Assembly: GCA_965653565.1 (NCBI GenBank)
Contig: CBFHAI010000014.1
Span: 1 to 64,000, forward strand
Length of the DNA: 64,000 nt
From: JALCLA01 sp965653565
Lineage (GTDB): Bacteria; Pseudomonadota; Gammaproteobacteria; Xanthomonadales; Xanthomonadaceae
Direction of reading: 5' to 3'
The notes beneath the pieces were generated by a model. It had not been told where the DNA came from. It made no database searches and worked only from the letters and a program-made list of their open reading frames with translations. The position numbers were made by a program, and so were the translations under genes. Shown here piece by piece: positions 7,938 through 16,891 of the stretch. Positions within the stretch are counted from its first letter, which is position 1. Every line of letters begins with the position of its first letter.

Positions 7938-10277
7938 TTACGCCTTGTTGACCGTGAGCCGCGAACCGGCGCCGGCGATCGGCGCGGTGGCGGCATGGCC
8001 GGCTTCGATCCACGCCGCACCTTTCGCGACCGTGGTGCTCACGCGCACCGGCAGCGCGGCGGTGCCGCGACCGTCGTCGATCTTGGCGACCGCGCCTTCC
8101 GACAAACCGAGAGCCAATGCGTCTTCCGGATGCAGCGTGATGCCGGCGCCCTTGTTCAACGGATGCGCATTGAGCGGCGCGGCGCGGCGCACGACCGCAT
8201 CGGTGCGATAGACGCCGGTGGTGGCGATGCGCTGCAGGCCATCCTTCGACGCCGCACGGCGTTCGGCCAGACGCATCGCCGGCGGTGTCGTTTCGATGCT
8301 TTGCAAGGTGGCGCGCAACCCGGCGAAATCGGTGAACGCGAAACCGGCCGCACCGAGCAGTTCACCCAGCGCACGCAGCACGCGCCAACCCGGACGCGCT
8401 TCGCCCGGCAGCTTCGCACCGGCGAGCACGGTCTGTTCGATGCCATCGACATTGCTCAGCGAGCCTTCGATCTCCGGCAGCAGACCGATCGGCAACAACA
8501 CCTGTGCGGTGGCTTGCAGTGCGGGCGATGCGTACGCCGCGAACGCGACGACGTTCTGCGCCTGCGCGATCGCACGCAGCGCCTGCGCGTTGTCGGCGAA
8601 ATCGTATTCGGGCTCGATGCCGTACAGCAGATACGCCGGACGCGGCTGCGCCAGCATTTCCTGCGCGTTCGAATCGCGCGGCAGCACGCCGGCACGGGCC
8701 AGGCCGACCGCATTCGCACCCTGCGGCAATTCGTTGACGCGCGCGCCGGTGCAGCGCGCGATGTAGCGCGCGATCGCGCGCAACCACGAGGCCTGCGGAT
8801 GATTGAGCGCGATTTCGCCGAGCACGATCACGCCGCTCGAGGCTTCGCGCAGCGACTTGGCGATCACTTCATCGGTTTCATCGGCGCGCGCGCTGCCGAG
8901 CGCTTCGGCGGTGCCGGCGGGCGGCGTTTCCGACCTGCCCTCGCCCACCGCGCGCGCGACGCGCAGCAGCGCATCGACCATCGCGTTCGGCGTCACCAAC
9001 TGCAACTGGCGCAACTCGACGTTGAAATCGAAATCGACCGGATTGATCGCGCTGACCTGCGCCCCGCCCTTCCAGGCCTTGCGGATGCGGTGGCCGAGCA
9101 GCGGCGCTTCCAGCCGCGGATTGCAGCCGATCAGCAGCACGCTGCGCGCTTTCTCGACTTCCGCCAGCGGCATTTCGAACGGCTGCGCGACGGCCGAATC
9201 GGCGAAATCGGCCGACTTCAGACGATGATCGATATTGCCGCAGCCGAGCGCGTCGGCGAGGCGGCGCAGCAGCGCGCCTTCCTCGTTCGTGGTGGCCGGA
9301 TGCACCAGCACGCCGAGTTCGTCGCCGCGCTGCGTCTTGAGCAATTCGGCGGCCTTGGCGAGCGCTTCTTCCCAGGTCGCCTGGCGCAGGCCGTTGGCAT
9401 CGCGCAGCATCGGCACAGTGAGGCGGTCGGCGGCGCGCAGGCCGGTGTGGCTGTAGCGATCGCGATCCGACAACCAGGCTTCGTTCACCGCTTCGTTGTC
9501 GCGCGGCACGGTGCGCAGCACTTCGCCGCGGCGCGTGTGCAGGAACAGGTTGGAGCCGAGCGCATCGTGATAACCGATCGATTCGCGCGCGATCAATTCC
9601 CACGGCCGGGCACGGAAACGGAACGGCTTGTTGGTGAGCGCGCCGACCGGGCAGACATCGATGATGTTGCCGGACAGTTCGCTTTCGATACTTTTGCCGA
9701 TGTACGTGCCGATCTGCAGATTTTCGCCGCGGCTCATGCCGCCCAGTTCGTAGGTGCCGGCGATTTCCGCGACGAAACGCACGCAGCGCGTGCAGTGGAT
9801 GCAGCGCGTCATGTCGGTGGCGACCAGCGGGCCGACGTCTTCGTCCGGCACCACGCGCTTGCGCTCGGTGAAACGGCTCACCGAACGGCCGTAGCCCATC
9901 GCCAGATCCTGCAATTCGCACTCGCCGCCCTGATCGCAGATCGGGCAATCGAGCGGGTGGTTGATCAGCAGGAATTCCATCACGTTGCGCTGCGAATCGA
10001 GCGCGCGCTTGGACTGCGTGTAGACCTTCATGCCTTCCATGACGGGCGTGGCGCAGGCCGGCATCGGCTTGGGCGCCTTTTCCACGTCGACCAGGCACAT
10101 GCGGCAGTTCGCCGCGATCGGCAGTTTGTCGTGATAGCAGAAACGCGGGATCGGAATGCCGGCCTTGTCGGAGGCATGGATGATCATCGAACCCTTCGGC
10201 GCCGTCATCGCGACGCCGTCGATTTCGATGTTGACGTGATCCGGCGGCGTGTTCGGGTTGGCGGGTTGCGCGCTCAT
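7938..10277 (-). CDS. nuoG: NADH-quinone oxidoreductase subunit G
   Basis: Largest peripheral-arm subunit, with an N-terminal 2Fe-2S ferredoxin domain, a His-Cys-ligated cluster, further 4Fe-4S clusters and a molybdopterin-oxidoreductase-like body. At 779 aa it has the visible cysteine clusters FCYHDKLPIAANCRMC (about 47-62), CPICDQGGEC (about 113-122) and CIHCTRCVRF (about 159-168), with a further Cys in IIDVCPVGAL. The C-terminal half is the divergent, cofactor-free part typical of complex I. Its ATG overlaps the nuoF stop by 4 bp. Confidence 0.97.
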   Translation of the reverse strand: MSAQPANPNTPPDHVNIEIDGVAMTAPKGSMIIHASDKAGIPIPRFCYHDKLPIAANCRMCLVDVEKAPKPMPACATPVMEGMKVYTQSKRALDSQRNVMEFLLINHPLDCPICDQGGECELQDLAMGYGRSVSRFTERKRVVPDEDVGPLVATDMTRCIHCTRCVRFVAEIAGTYELGGMSRGENLQIGTYIGKSIESELSGNIIDVCPVGALTNKPFRFRARPWELIARESIGYHDALGSNLFLHTRRGEVLRTVPRDNEAVNEAWLSDRDRYSHTGLRAADRLTVPMLRDANGLRQATWEEALAKAAELLKTQRGDELGVLVHPATTNEEGALLRRLADALGCGNIDHRLKSADFADSAVAQPFEMPLAEVEKARSVLLIGCNPRLEAPLLGHRIRKAWKGGAQVSAINPVDFDFNVELRQLQLVTPNAMVDALLRVARAVGEGRSETPPAGTAEALGSARADETDEVIAKSLREASSGVIVLGEIALNHPQASWLRAIARYIARCTGARVNELPQGANAVGLARAGVLPRDSNAQEMLAQPRPAYLLYGIEPEYDFADNAQALRAIAQAQNVVAFAAYASPALQATAQVLLPIGLLPEIEGSLSNVDGIEQTVLAGAKLPGEARPGWRVLRALGELLGAAGFAFTDFAGLRATLQSIETTPPAMRLAERRAASKDGLQRIATTGVYRTDAVVRRAAPLNAHPLNKGAGITLHPEDALALGLSEGAVAKIDDGRGTAALPVRVSTTVAKGAAWIEAGHAATAPIAGAGSRLTVNKA

Positions 10278-11620
10278 GCCGCCACCTCCCGCACCGAATC
10301 GACAATCGAACGCCCATGCTGCACGTAATACTCGAACTCATGCCAGAAATGCCGCAGCATGCCCTGCACCGGCCACGCCGCCGCTTCGCCGAAGGCGCAG
10401 ATGGTGTGGCCTTCGATCTGGCCGGCCGCGGCTTTCAGCAGCGCGACGTCGTCCATCGTGGCCTTGCCGTCGACGATGCGGGTGAGCACGCGATACATCC
10501 AGCCCGTGCCTTCGCGGCAGGGCGTGCACTGGCCGCAGGATTCGGCGTAATAGAAACGCGCGATGCGCTGGCAGGCGCGCACCATGCAGGTGGTTTCGTC
10601 CATCACGATGACGGCGCCGGAGCCGAGGCCCGAGCCGGCTTTCTGCAGCGAGTCGTAATCCATCGTGCAGGCCATCATGGTGTCGGCCGGCAGCACCGGC
10701 ATCGACGAACCGCCGGGAATCACGGCCTTCAACTTGCGGCCGCCTTTCACGCCGCCGGCCATGTCGAGCAGATCCTTGAACGACGTGCCGAGGCGGATTT
10801 CGTAGTTGCCCGGCTTGTTGACGTGGCCCGACACCGAGAACACTTTCGGCCCGCCGTTGTTGGGCTTGCCCAGATTCAGGAACCAGTCGGCGCCGTTGCG
10901 GATGATCGCCGGCACCGACGCATAGGTTTCGGTGTTGTTGATCGTGGTCGGCTTGCCGTACAGGCCGAAATTGGCCGGGAACGGCGGTTTGAAGCGCGGC
11001 TGGCCCTTCTTGCCTTCGAGCGATTCCATCAGCGCGGTTTCTTCGCCGCAGATGTAGGCGCCCGCGCCCAGCGCGTTGTAGATGTCGATATCGATGCCGC
11101 TGCCCAGCACGTTCTTGCCGAGCCAGCCGTTGGCGTATGCATCCTTCAGCGCCTGTTCGATACGCTCGAACGGCTCGTGATGGAATTCGCCGCGCATGTA
11201 GTTGTAGGCCACCGTCGAGCCGGTGGCGTAGCAGGCGATGGCGAGGCCTTCGATCACCGCATGCGGGTTGAAGCGCAGGATGTCGCGATCCTTGCAGGTG
11301 CCCGGCTCGGATTCGTCCGAATTGCACAGGATGTATTTCTGCCCCGCCGCGGTGCGTGGCATGAAGCTCCACTTCAAGCCGGTGGGGAAACCGGCGCCGC
11401 CACGGCCGCGCAGGCCGGACGCTTTCACCATGTCGATGATCGCGGCCTGGTCCATCTTTTCGCTGAGGATCTTGCGCAGCGCCTGATAGCCGCCGGCTTT
11501 CAGATAGCTGTCGTACGACCACGGCTGATCGAAATGCAGCGTGGTGAACACGACGTTGTGTTCCTGCGGCACGGGGCCGACCGGGCCGTGCTGATCGAGA
11601 TAGGAAGGTCCGTGCGCCAT
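10274..11620 (-). CDS. nuoF: NADH-quinone oxidoreductase subunit F (NADH-binding)
   Basis: Flavoprotein subunit that oxidises NADH through FMN and cluster N3. It is 448 aa from MAHGPSYLDQHGP at 11620. The glycine-rich NADH/FMN motif GLRGRGGAGFPTGLKW lies near residue 80, and the 4Fe-4S motif SCGQCTPCREGTGWMYR near residue 355. The start is 5 bp after nuoE; the end overlaps nuoG (ATGA). Confidence 0.97.
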   Translation of the reverse strand: MAHGPSYLDQHGPVGPVPQEHNVVFTTLHFDQPWSYDSYLKAGGYQALRKILSEKMDQAAIIDMVKASGLRGRGGAGFPTGLKWSFMPRTAAGQKYILCNSDESEPGTCKDRDILRFNPHAVIEGLAIACYATGSTVAYNYMRGEFHHEPFERIEQALKDAYANGWLGKNVLGSGIDIDIYNALGAGAYICGEETALMESLEGKKGQPRFKPPFPANFGLYGKPTTINNTETYASVPAIIRNGADWFLNLGKPNNGGPKVFSVSGHVNKPGNYEIRLGTSFKDLLDMAGGVKGGRKLKAVIPGGSSMPVLPADTMMACTMDYDSLQKAGSGLGSGAVIVMDETTCMVRACQRIARFYYAESCGQCTPCREGTGWMYRVLTRIVDGKATMDDVALLKAAAGQIEGHTICAFGEAAAWPVQGMLRHFWHEFEYYVQHGRSIVDSVREVAA

Positions 11621-11625
11621 GGTGC

Positions 11626-12153
11626 TCACTTCAATCCGTCGAGGATCTCGTCCACCTTGGCGGTGTCGAGTTTCTCGTGGTAATGGCCGTTGACCACCAT
11701 CATCGGCGCACCGGCGCAGGCGGCGAGGCATTCTTCCTCGCGCTTGAGGTAGATGCGGCCGTCCGCGGTGGATTCGCCGAGTTTCGTGCCGAGTTTTTTC
11801 TCGCAGTAGCGCACGATATCTTCGGCGCCGTTGAGCCAGCAGCTGATGTTGGTGCAGATCGCGACGTTGTTGCGGCCCACCGGGTGGGTTTCGAACATCG
11901 AATAGAACGTGGCCACTTCGTAGGCCCACACCGGCGGAATATCGAGATATTTCGCGACCGCCGCGATCAACTCGTCGGTCAGCCAGCCACCGTTCTGTTC
12001 CTGCGCCACGAACAGGCCCTGGATCACGGCCGAACGCTGGCGATCGGGCGGAAACTTGGAGACCCAGTGGTCGATGTGCGCGCGCGTGTGATCGTTCAAC
12101 GCGACCATCGGGTCGACGTCTTTCACCGCTGCGAAGTTGCCTGTGGCTTTCAT
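11626..12153 (-). CDS. nuoE: NADH-quinone oxidoreductase subunit E
   Basis: Thioredoxin-fold 2Fe-2S subunit (cluster N1a) that partners NuoF. It is 175 aa from MKATGNFAAVKDVDPM at 12153. The cluster cysteines are in ICTNISCWLNG and further on in EECLAACAGAPMMVVNG. I rejected an in-frame ATG at 12264 because that extension translates the low-complexity repeat block separating this gene from nuoD. Confidence 0.95.
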   Translation of the reverse strand: MKATGNFAAVKDVDPMVALNDHTRAHIDHWVSKFPPDRQRSAVIQGLFVAQEQNGGWLTDELIAAVAKYLDIPPVWAYEVATFYSMFETHPVGRNNVAICTNISCWLNGAEDIVRYCEKKLGTKLGESTADGRIYLKREEECLAACAGAPMMVVNGHYHEKLDTAKVDEILDGLK

Positions 12154-12198
12154 AGAGCCGGGGATCGGGTATTGGGAATGGAGTGGAGTCGCGCGCTT

Positions 12199-12316
12199 TG
12201 CGCAGCGGATGCAGCGGATGCAGCGGGGAATCGGGAATCGGGAATCGGGAAATGAGCGAAGCAAGAGCGCGGGGCCGCGGCGGCTCCGATTCCCGACTCC
12301 CGATTCCCGACTCCCG
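12199..12316. repeat. short tandem and inverted repeat block between nuoD and nuoE
   Basis: The 169-bp nuoD-nuoE gap contains about three copies of a 9-mer (GCAGCGGAT), then about four copies of the 7-mer GGGAATC. After a 40-bp spacer, the complementary heptamers (GATTCCCGACTCCC, repeated) follow at about 12288-12316. The two heptamer arms could pair into a long imperfect stem in the transcript between two essential subunit genes. Confidence 0.75.
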
Positions 12317-12322
12317 GCAAGC

Positions 12323-13576
12323 TCATCGATCGATCTCGCCGAACACGATGTCGTAAGTGCCGATCATCGCCACCACGTCGGGCAGCATGTGGCCGCGCAC
12401 CAGTTCATCCATCGACGACAAGTGCGCGAAACCCGGTGCGCGCAGTTTCAGGCGGAACGGCTTGTTGGCACCGTCGGAGACGATGTAGGCGCCGAATTCG
12501 CCTTTCGGCGCTTCGACCACCGCATAGGCTTCGCCTTCCGGCACGCAATAGCCTTCGGTGAAAAGCTTGAAGTGGTGGATCAGCGCTTCCATGTCGTCCT
12601 TCATCTCTTCGCGAGACGGCGGCGACACTTTGTAGTTGTGCAGCATCACCGGGCCCTGCACGGTGCGCAGCTTTTCGACGCATTGCTTGATGATGCGCAC
12701 CGACTGGCGCATTTCTTCGACGCGCACCAGATAGCGGTCGTAGCAATCGCCGTTGACGCCGACCGGAATATCGAAATCGACTTCGGCGTAACGCGCATAC
12801 GGCTGCTTCTTGCGCAGATCCCACGCGATGCCCGAACCGCGCAGCATCGGCCCCGTCATGCCCCAGGCCAGCGCTTTTTCCGGCGGCACCACGCCGATGC
12901 CGACGGTGCGCTGTTTCCAGATGCGGTTGTCGGTGAGCAGGGTTTCGTACTCGTCGACGCGGCGCGGGAAATCGGCGCAGAACGCATCGAGGAAATCGAG
13001 CATCGAGCCTTCGCGCCACTCGTTGATGCGCTTGAGCTCCTTGCCACGGCGCCACGGCGATTCGCGGTATTTCGGCATCGTCGCCGGCAGATCGCGATAG
13101 ACGCCGCCCGGACGGTAATAAGTGGCGTGCATGCGCGCGCCGCTCACCGCCTCGTAGCAATCCATCAGTTCTTCGCGTTCGCGGAACGCGTAGAGGAACA
13201 GCGCCATCGCGCCCAGGTCGAGCGCGTTGGAGCCGATCCACATCAGATGATTGAGGATGCGCGTGATCTCGTCGAACAGCGTGCGGATCCACTGCGCGCG
13301 ATCCGGCGCTTCGATCTGCATCAGCTGCTCGATGGCGCGCACGTAGGCGTGCTCGTTGCACATCATCGAGACGTAATCGAGCCGATCCATGTAGCCGATC
13401 GACTGGTTGTACGGTTTGGATTCGGCCAGTTTCTCGGTGCCGCGATGCAGCAGGCCGACGTGCGGGTCGGCGCGCATCACGGTTTCGCCGTCGAGCTCCA
13501 GCACCAGGCGCAGCACACCGTGCGCGGCCGGATGCTGCGGGCCGAAATTCATCGTGTAATTGCGGATTTCCTGCAT
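12323..13576 (-). CDS. nuoD: NADH-quinone oxidoreductase subunit D
   Basis: 49-kDa-type subunit that, with NuoB, forms the quinone-reduction site. At 417 aa it starts MQEIRNYTMNFGPQHPAAHGVLRL, with the His-containing GPQHPAAHG motif that faces the quinone headgroup. FLYAFREREELMDCYE and the C-terminal MIGTYDIVFGEIDR are also typical. It begins 1 bp after the nuoC stop, so nuoC and nuoD are separate genes here. Confidence 0.97.
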   Translation of the reverse strand: MQEIRNYTMNFGPQHPAAHGVLRLVLELDGETVMRADPHVGLLHRGTEKLAESKPYNQSIGYMDRLDYVSMMCNEHAYVRAIEQLMQIEAPDRAQWIRTLFDEITRILNHLMWIGSNALDLGAMALFLYAFREREELMDCYEAVSGARMHATYYRPGGVYRDLPATMPKYRESPWRRGKELKRINEWREGSMLDFLDAFCADFPRRVDEYETLLTDNRIWKQRTVGIGVVPPEKALAWGMTGPMLRGSGIAWDLRKKQPYARYAEVDFDIPVGVNGDCYDRYLVRVEEMRQSVRIIKQCVEKLRTVQGPVMLHNYKVSPPSREEMKDDMEALIHHFKLFTEGYCVPEGEAYAVVEAPKGEFGAYIVSDGANKPFRLKLRAPGFAHLSSMDELVRGHMLPDVVAMIGTYDIVFGEIDR

Positions 13577-13577
13577 T

Positions 13578-14306
13578 TTATTTTCCCGGCACGCCGACGG
13601 CGCTTTCGGCCTGGGCCTGCTCGTAGCGCGAATCGTCGCGGATCACGCGCGGCACCAGCACGCGCGGGTCGATGCTGACCGGCTCGTACACCACGCGCGC
13701 CTTGTCGGCGTCGTAGCGCACTTCGACGTTGCCGATCAGCGGGAAATCCTTGCGGAACGGATGGCCGACGAAACCATAGTCGGTGAGGATGCGGCGCAGG
13801 TCCGGATGGCCTTCGAACACGATGCCGAACAGATCGAAGGCTTCGCGTTCGAACCAGTTCGCCACCGGCCACACGTCGACCAGCGAGGCGACCACCGGCA
13901 GGCTGTCGTCGGTGCAGCGGCAGCGCAGGCGCAAGCGGCGGTTGTGGCGCACCGACAACAGGTGCACCACCACGCCGAAACGCTTTTCGCCGCGCGCCAC
14001 GCCGGGCCGGCCGGCCCAGCTGAAACGGCCGGGGCCCGCGCCTTCGACGCCGCGCGAGAAACCTTCCGACGAAACGTTGTCGGTATCCCACTCGACCTGG
14101 CCGTAGCTCAGGTAATCCATGCCGCAGACGTCCATCAACTGTTCGAAGTGGAAGTCGGGCTCGTCGCGCAGCACGCGCGCGATTTCCATCCAGTTTTCCG
14201 GCGCCACGTCGAGCACGGCGTGATCGCGCACCTGGGTGCAGGCGAGCGCCTTGGCGCCGAAGCGCGCGTTGAGTCGTTCAACCAGCGAAAGTGCTTGCTC
14301 GGCCAT
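13578..14306 (-). CDS. nuoC: NADH-quinone oxidoreductase subunit C
   Basis: 30-kDa-type subunit of the peripheral arm. The 242 aa protein has the core signature WFEREAFDLFGIVFEGHPDLRRILTDYGFVGHPFRKDFP in its C-terminal half. A segment around residues 83-102 (GVEGAGPGRFSWAGRPGVARG) is a Gly/Arg-rich insert with less family character. Start MAEQALSLVERLNARFG at 14306, 36 bp after nuoB. Confidence 0.95.
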   Translation of the reverse strand: MAEQALSLVERLNARFGAKALACTQVRDHAVLDVAPENWMEIARVLRDEPDFHFEQLMDVCGMDYLSYGQVEWDTDNVSSEGFSRGVEGAGPGRFSWAGRPGVARGEKRFGVVVHLLSVRHNRRLRLRCRCTDDSLPVVASLVDVWPVANWFEREAFDLFGIVFEGHPDLRRILTDYGFVGHPFRKDFPLIGNVEVRYDADKARVVYEPVSIDPRVLVPRVIRDDSRYEQAQAESAVGVPGK

Positions 14307-14342
14307 GAGGCGTGGCGGGCCTGATCCGTGTAGGGGAATGCG

Positions 14343-14885
14343 TCAGCGCGCGATGGTGTTGGTGCGGCGGATTTTCTTCTGCAACTGCAGGATGCCGTAG
14401 ACCAGCGCCTCGGCCGTCGGCGGGCAGCCGGGCACGTAGACATCGACCGGCACCACGCGATCGCAACCGCGCACCACGGCGTACGAATAGTGGTAATAGC
14501 CGCCGCCGTTGGCGCACGAGCCCATCGAGATCACCCATTTCGGATCGGGCATCTGGTCGTAGACCTTGCGCAGCGCGGGCGCCATCTTGTTGACCAGCGT
14601 GCCGGCGACGATCATCACGTCCGACTGGCGCGGGCTGGGGCGGAAGATCACGCCGAAGCGGTCGAGATCCAGGCGCGAAGCGCCGGCATGCATCATTTCG
14701 ACGGCGCAGCAGGCCAGGCCGAAGGTCATCGGCCACATCGAACCGGTACGCGCCCAGTTGACCAGCGTATCGACCGAGGTGGTGACGAAGCCGCGCTCGA
14801 GCAGCGGATTGTCGCCTTCCGGACGCAGGATGTCGTCGAGGCGGCCGATCGGCTCGGGATTGTGGAAGAACTGACTCACTCCCAT
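14343..14885 (-). CDS. nuoB: NADH-quinone oxidoreductase subunit B
   Basis: Carries cluster N2, the last iron-sulfur centre before quinone. The protein is 180 aa from MGVSQFFHNPEPIG at 14885. The N2 ligands are visible: C59-C60 (GLACCAVEMM), C124 (GSCANGG) and C154 (VPGCPPTAEA). The ATG overlaps the end of nuoA by 10 bp; a GTG two codons in (14879) would give a 4-bp overlap instead. Confidence 0.96.
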   Translation of the reverse strand: MGVSQFFHNPEPIGRLDDILRPEGDNPLLERGFVTTSVDTLVNWARTGSMWPMTFGLACCAVEMMHAGASRLDLDRFGVIFRPSPRQSDVMIVAGTLVNKMAPALRKVYDQMPDPKWVISMGSCANGGGYYHYSYAVVRGCDRVVPVDVYVPGCPPTAEALVYGILQLQKKIRRTNTIAR

Positions 14886-15232
14886 TCCAGCGCTCCCTTC
14901 TTCCACTCGTAAATGAAGCCGATCACCAGGATGCCGAGGAAGATCGTCATCGCGATCAGCGCGCTGGCGCCGATATCCTTGAACACCACCGCCCACGGAA
15001 ACAGGAAGGCGATTTCCAGATCGAAAATGATGAAGAGGATCGCCACCAGGTAGTAGCGCACGTCGAATTTCATGCGCGCGTCTTCGAAGGCTTCGAAGCC
15101 GCATTCGTAGGGCGAGAGTTTGTCGGCGGCGGGGCGCTTGGGCCCGAGCAGCCAGCCGATCACAAGCAGGGCGACGGCGATCACCACCGCGACGAATACG
15201 AACAGCAGGATCGGCAGATATTCGCCCAGCAC
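14876..15232 (-). CDS. nuoA: NADH-quinone oxidoreductase subunit A
   Basis: First gene of the nuo operon: a three-helix membrane subunit of 118 aa. The family loop LSPYECGFEAFEDARMKFDVRYYLVAILFIIFDLEIAFLFPW contains the conserved YECGFE Cys and the acidic FDLEIAF helix. The 127 bp between it and tRNA-Leu must hold the operon promoter unless transcription reads through from tpiA-secG; I could not pick out clear -35/-10 boxes. Confidence 0.96.
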   Translation of the reverse strand: MLGEYLPILLFVFVAVVIAVALLVIGWLLGPKRPAADKLSPYECGFEAFEDARMKFDVRYYLVAILFIIFDLEIAFLFPWAVVFKDIGASALIAMTIFLGILVIGFIYEWKKGALEWE

Positions 15233-15359
15233 GGCTCGCCTCTTCGGTCATTCCCGACGCAGAACCGCGGCGTTTCCAGGCGCGGATCTTCGCGGGCTGG
15301 CCCCACACGACCGCCGCACGATGAGGAGTGCAGTGCAGTTGCGGGGGATTGCGCTCAAA

Positions 15360-15444
15360 TGGTGCCCAAGGGGGGACTCGAACCCCCACGACTTACGTCG
15401 CTACCACCTCAAGGTAGTGCGTCTACCAGTTCCGCCACCTGGGC
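15360..15444 (-). tRNA. tRNA-Leu (anticodon GAG)
   Basis: 85-nt class II tRNA with encoded CCA. The acceptor stem GCCCAGG pairs with CTTGGGC (one G-T) and is followed by A and CCA. The anticodon arm CTACC-TTGAGGT-GGTAG gives GAG, reading CUC and CUU. The variable arm (about CGACGTAAGTCG) and the T arm (GGGGG-TTCGAGT-CCCCC) are clear. It lies between secG and nuoA on the same strand. Confidence 0.97.
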
Positions 15445-15498
15445 AGGTGGCCCGCGACGTTTCATCGACGCGGGCGGGTTTCACATTGTATCAGGCGT

Positions 15499-15999
15499 TC
15501 AATCGCCCTTGTCGTTCTCGGCGCCGCTTTCTTCTGCGTTTGCGGGGTCCGTCGCAGTTGGCGCGGCAGGCACTTCGCTGCTTGCCGGAGTGGCCGCTTC
15601 ACTCGCTGCCGGCGTGGCCGGTGCGGGAGCCGGAACGTCGGTCGCCGCCGGTGCGGCCGGTGCCGCGTCGGTCGGCGCGGCGGGCGTTTCGAACGTCGCT
15701 GCCGGCGGTTGCGTGGCGGCGGCGCCCATCACGCCCAGATCGGCGTCGACCGCCGAACCGCCGTGCATCTTGGTGGCGTACATCGCCATCCCCAGGCTCA
15801 TCGCGAAGAAGATCGCGGCGAGCACGGCGGTGGATTTGGACAGGAAGTTCGAAGCGCCGCGCGCACCGAACACCGTGGCCGACGCGCCTGCACCGAAACC
15901 CGAGCCGGCGGCGGCACCCGCGCCGCGCTGCAACAGGATCAGCGAGATCATCGCGACCGCGATCAGAACGTAGAGAACATTGAGCAGCGTAAGAATCAT
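15499..15999 (-). CDS. secG: protein-export membrane protein SecG
   Basis: Accessory subunit of the SecYEG translocon. Residues 1-25 and about 55-75 form the two membrane helices, with the family's Gly-rich LLQRGAGAAAGSGFGAGASATVFG loop between them. At 166 aa it is longer than usual because of a roughly 80-residue Ala/Pro/Thr/Glu low-complexity tail ending in an acidic stretch. Start MILTLLNVLYVLIAV, 12 bp after tpiA; the tpiA-secG pairing supports the call. Confidence 0.95.
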   Translation of the reverse strand: MILTLLNVLYVLIAVAMISLILLQRGAGAAAGSGFGAGASATVFGARGASNFLSKSTAVLAAIFFAMSLGMAMYATKMHGGSAVDADLGVMGAAATQPPAATFETPAAPTDAAPAAPAATDVPAPAPATPAASEAATPASSEVPAAPTATDPANAEESGAENDKGD

Positions 16000-16011
16000 G
16001 AGCTTCGCACT

Positions 16012-16761
16012 TCACCGTGCCGCGGCTGCGGCAATGGCGAGAAATTCCAGGGCGACCAGGGAGGCTCCCCCGATCAGGCCACCATCCACATCGGGCTGCG
16101 CGAACAGCTCGGCTGCGTTGGCGGGTTTCACGCTGCCGCCGTAAAGAAGGGGCAGCGAGTCCGCTACTTTAGCACTTTTCGAACGGATTTCACTACGGAT
16201 CGATGCATGCACCGCTTGCGCCTGGGCCGGCGTGGCGGTGCGGCCGGTGCCGATCGCCCAGACCGGCTCGTAGGCGATGACCGCGCCGTCGAGCGCGTCC
16301 ACGCCATGCGCCAGCACCGGCTCGAGCTGGCGGCAGATCGCCCACTCGGTCTGATCGGCTTCGCGCTGGTGCAGGGTTTCGCCCACGCACAGGATCGGCG
16401 TCAGCCCGGCGCGCTTGGCCGCCATGAATTTCTCGGCGACGAGCTCGCTCGATTCGCCATGGTACTGGCGGCGCTCGGAGTGCCCGACCAGGCCGTAGCG
16501 ACAGCCCACGTCGAGCAGCATGCGGGCCGAGGTTTCGCCGGTGTAGGCGCCCTGCTCGTTGGCGCTCACGTCCTGCGCGCCGAAGCCGATGCCGACGTTG
16601 CCGTAGCGTTCGATCAGCTCGCTCAGATAAGGCACCGGCGGCAGCACCACCAGGTCGACGCCCTGTGCGCGCGGACCGGCCACCAGTGCATCGAGCAGCG
16701 CGCGCGCGAAGGCGCGATCGCCGTGCAGCTTCCAGTTTCCCACCACCAGCTTGCGCCGCAT
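16012..16761 (-). CDS. tpiA: triosephosphate isomerase
   Basis: Interconverts dihydroxyacetone phosphate and glyceraldehyde 3-phosphate in glycolysis and gluconeogenesis. The 249 aa TIM barrel has the substrate Lys in NWKLHG (K11), the catalytic His in LVGHSERR, and the catalytic Glu in AYEPVWAIGTG. The phosphate loop is LLYGGSVKPANA. ATG at 16761; longer upstream readings enter the divergent SDR promoter region. Confidence 0.97.
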   Translation of the reverse strand: MRRKLVVGNWKLHGDRAFARALLDALVAGPRAQGVDLVVLPPVPYLSELIERYGNVGIGFGAQDVSANEQGAYTGETSARMLLDVGCRYGLVGHSERRQYHGESSELVAEKFMAAKRAGLTPILCVGETLHQREADQTEWAICRQLEPVLAHGVDALDGAVIAYEPVWAIGTGRTATPAQAQAVHASIRSEIRSKSAKVADSLPLLYGGSVKPANAAELFAQPDVDGGLIGGASLVALEFLAIAAAAAR

Positions 16762-16891
16762 CGAAGCCGCTCCGTCCGCACGAAGGGTGCGGTGTGCGAA
16801 AGGATAGCGGCGCAGGTGCTCGAGGGGCAACGCGCGCGGCGCAGAAGCTATGATCCGCCCATCTTTGCGACGCAGTTCGAGGAAACACACG

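Noticed and set aside
12154..12264. Upstream ATG extending NuoE
   Set aside because: It translates the heptamer/nonamer repeat block.
12199..12316. Possible CRISPR array
   Set aside because: Repeat units are 7-9 bp with no spacers, and no cas genes are present anywhere in the window.
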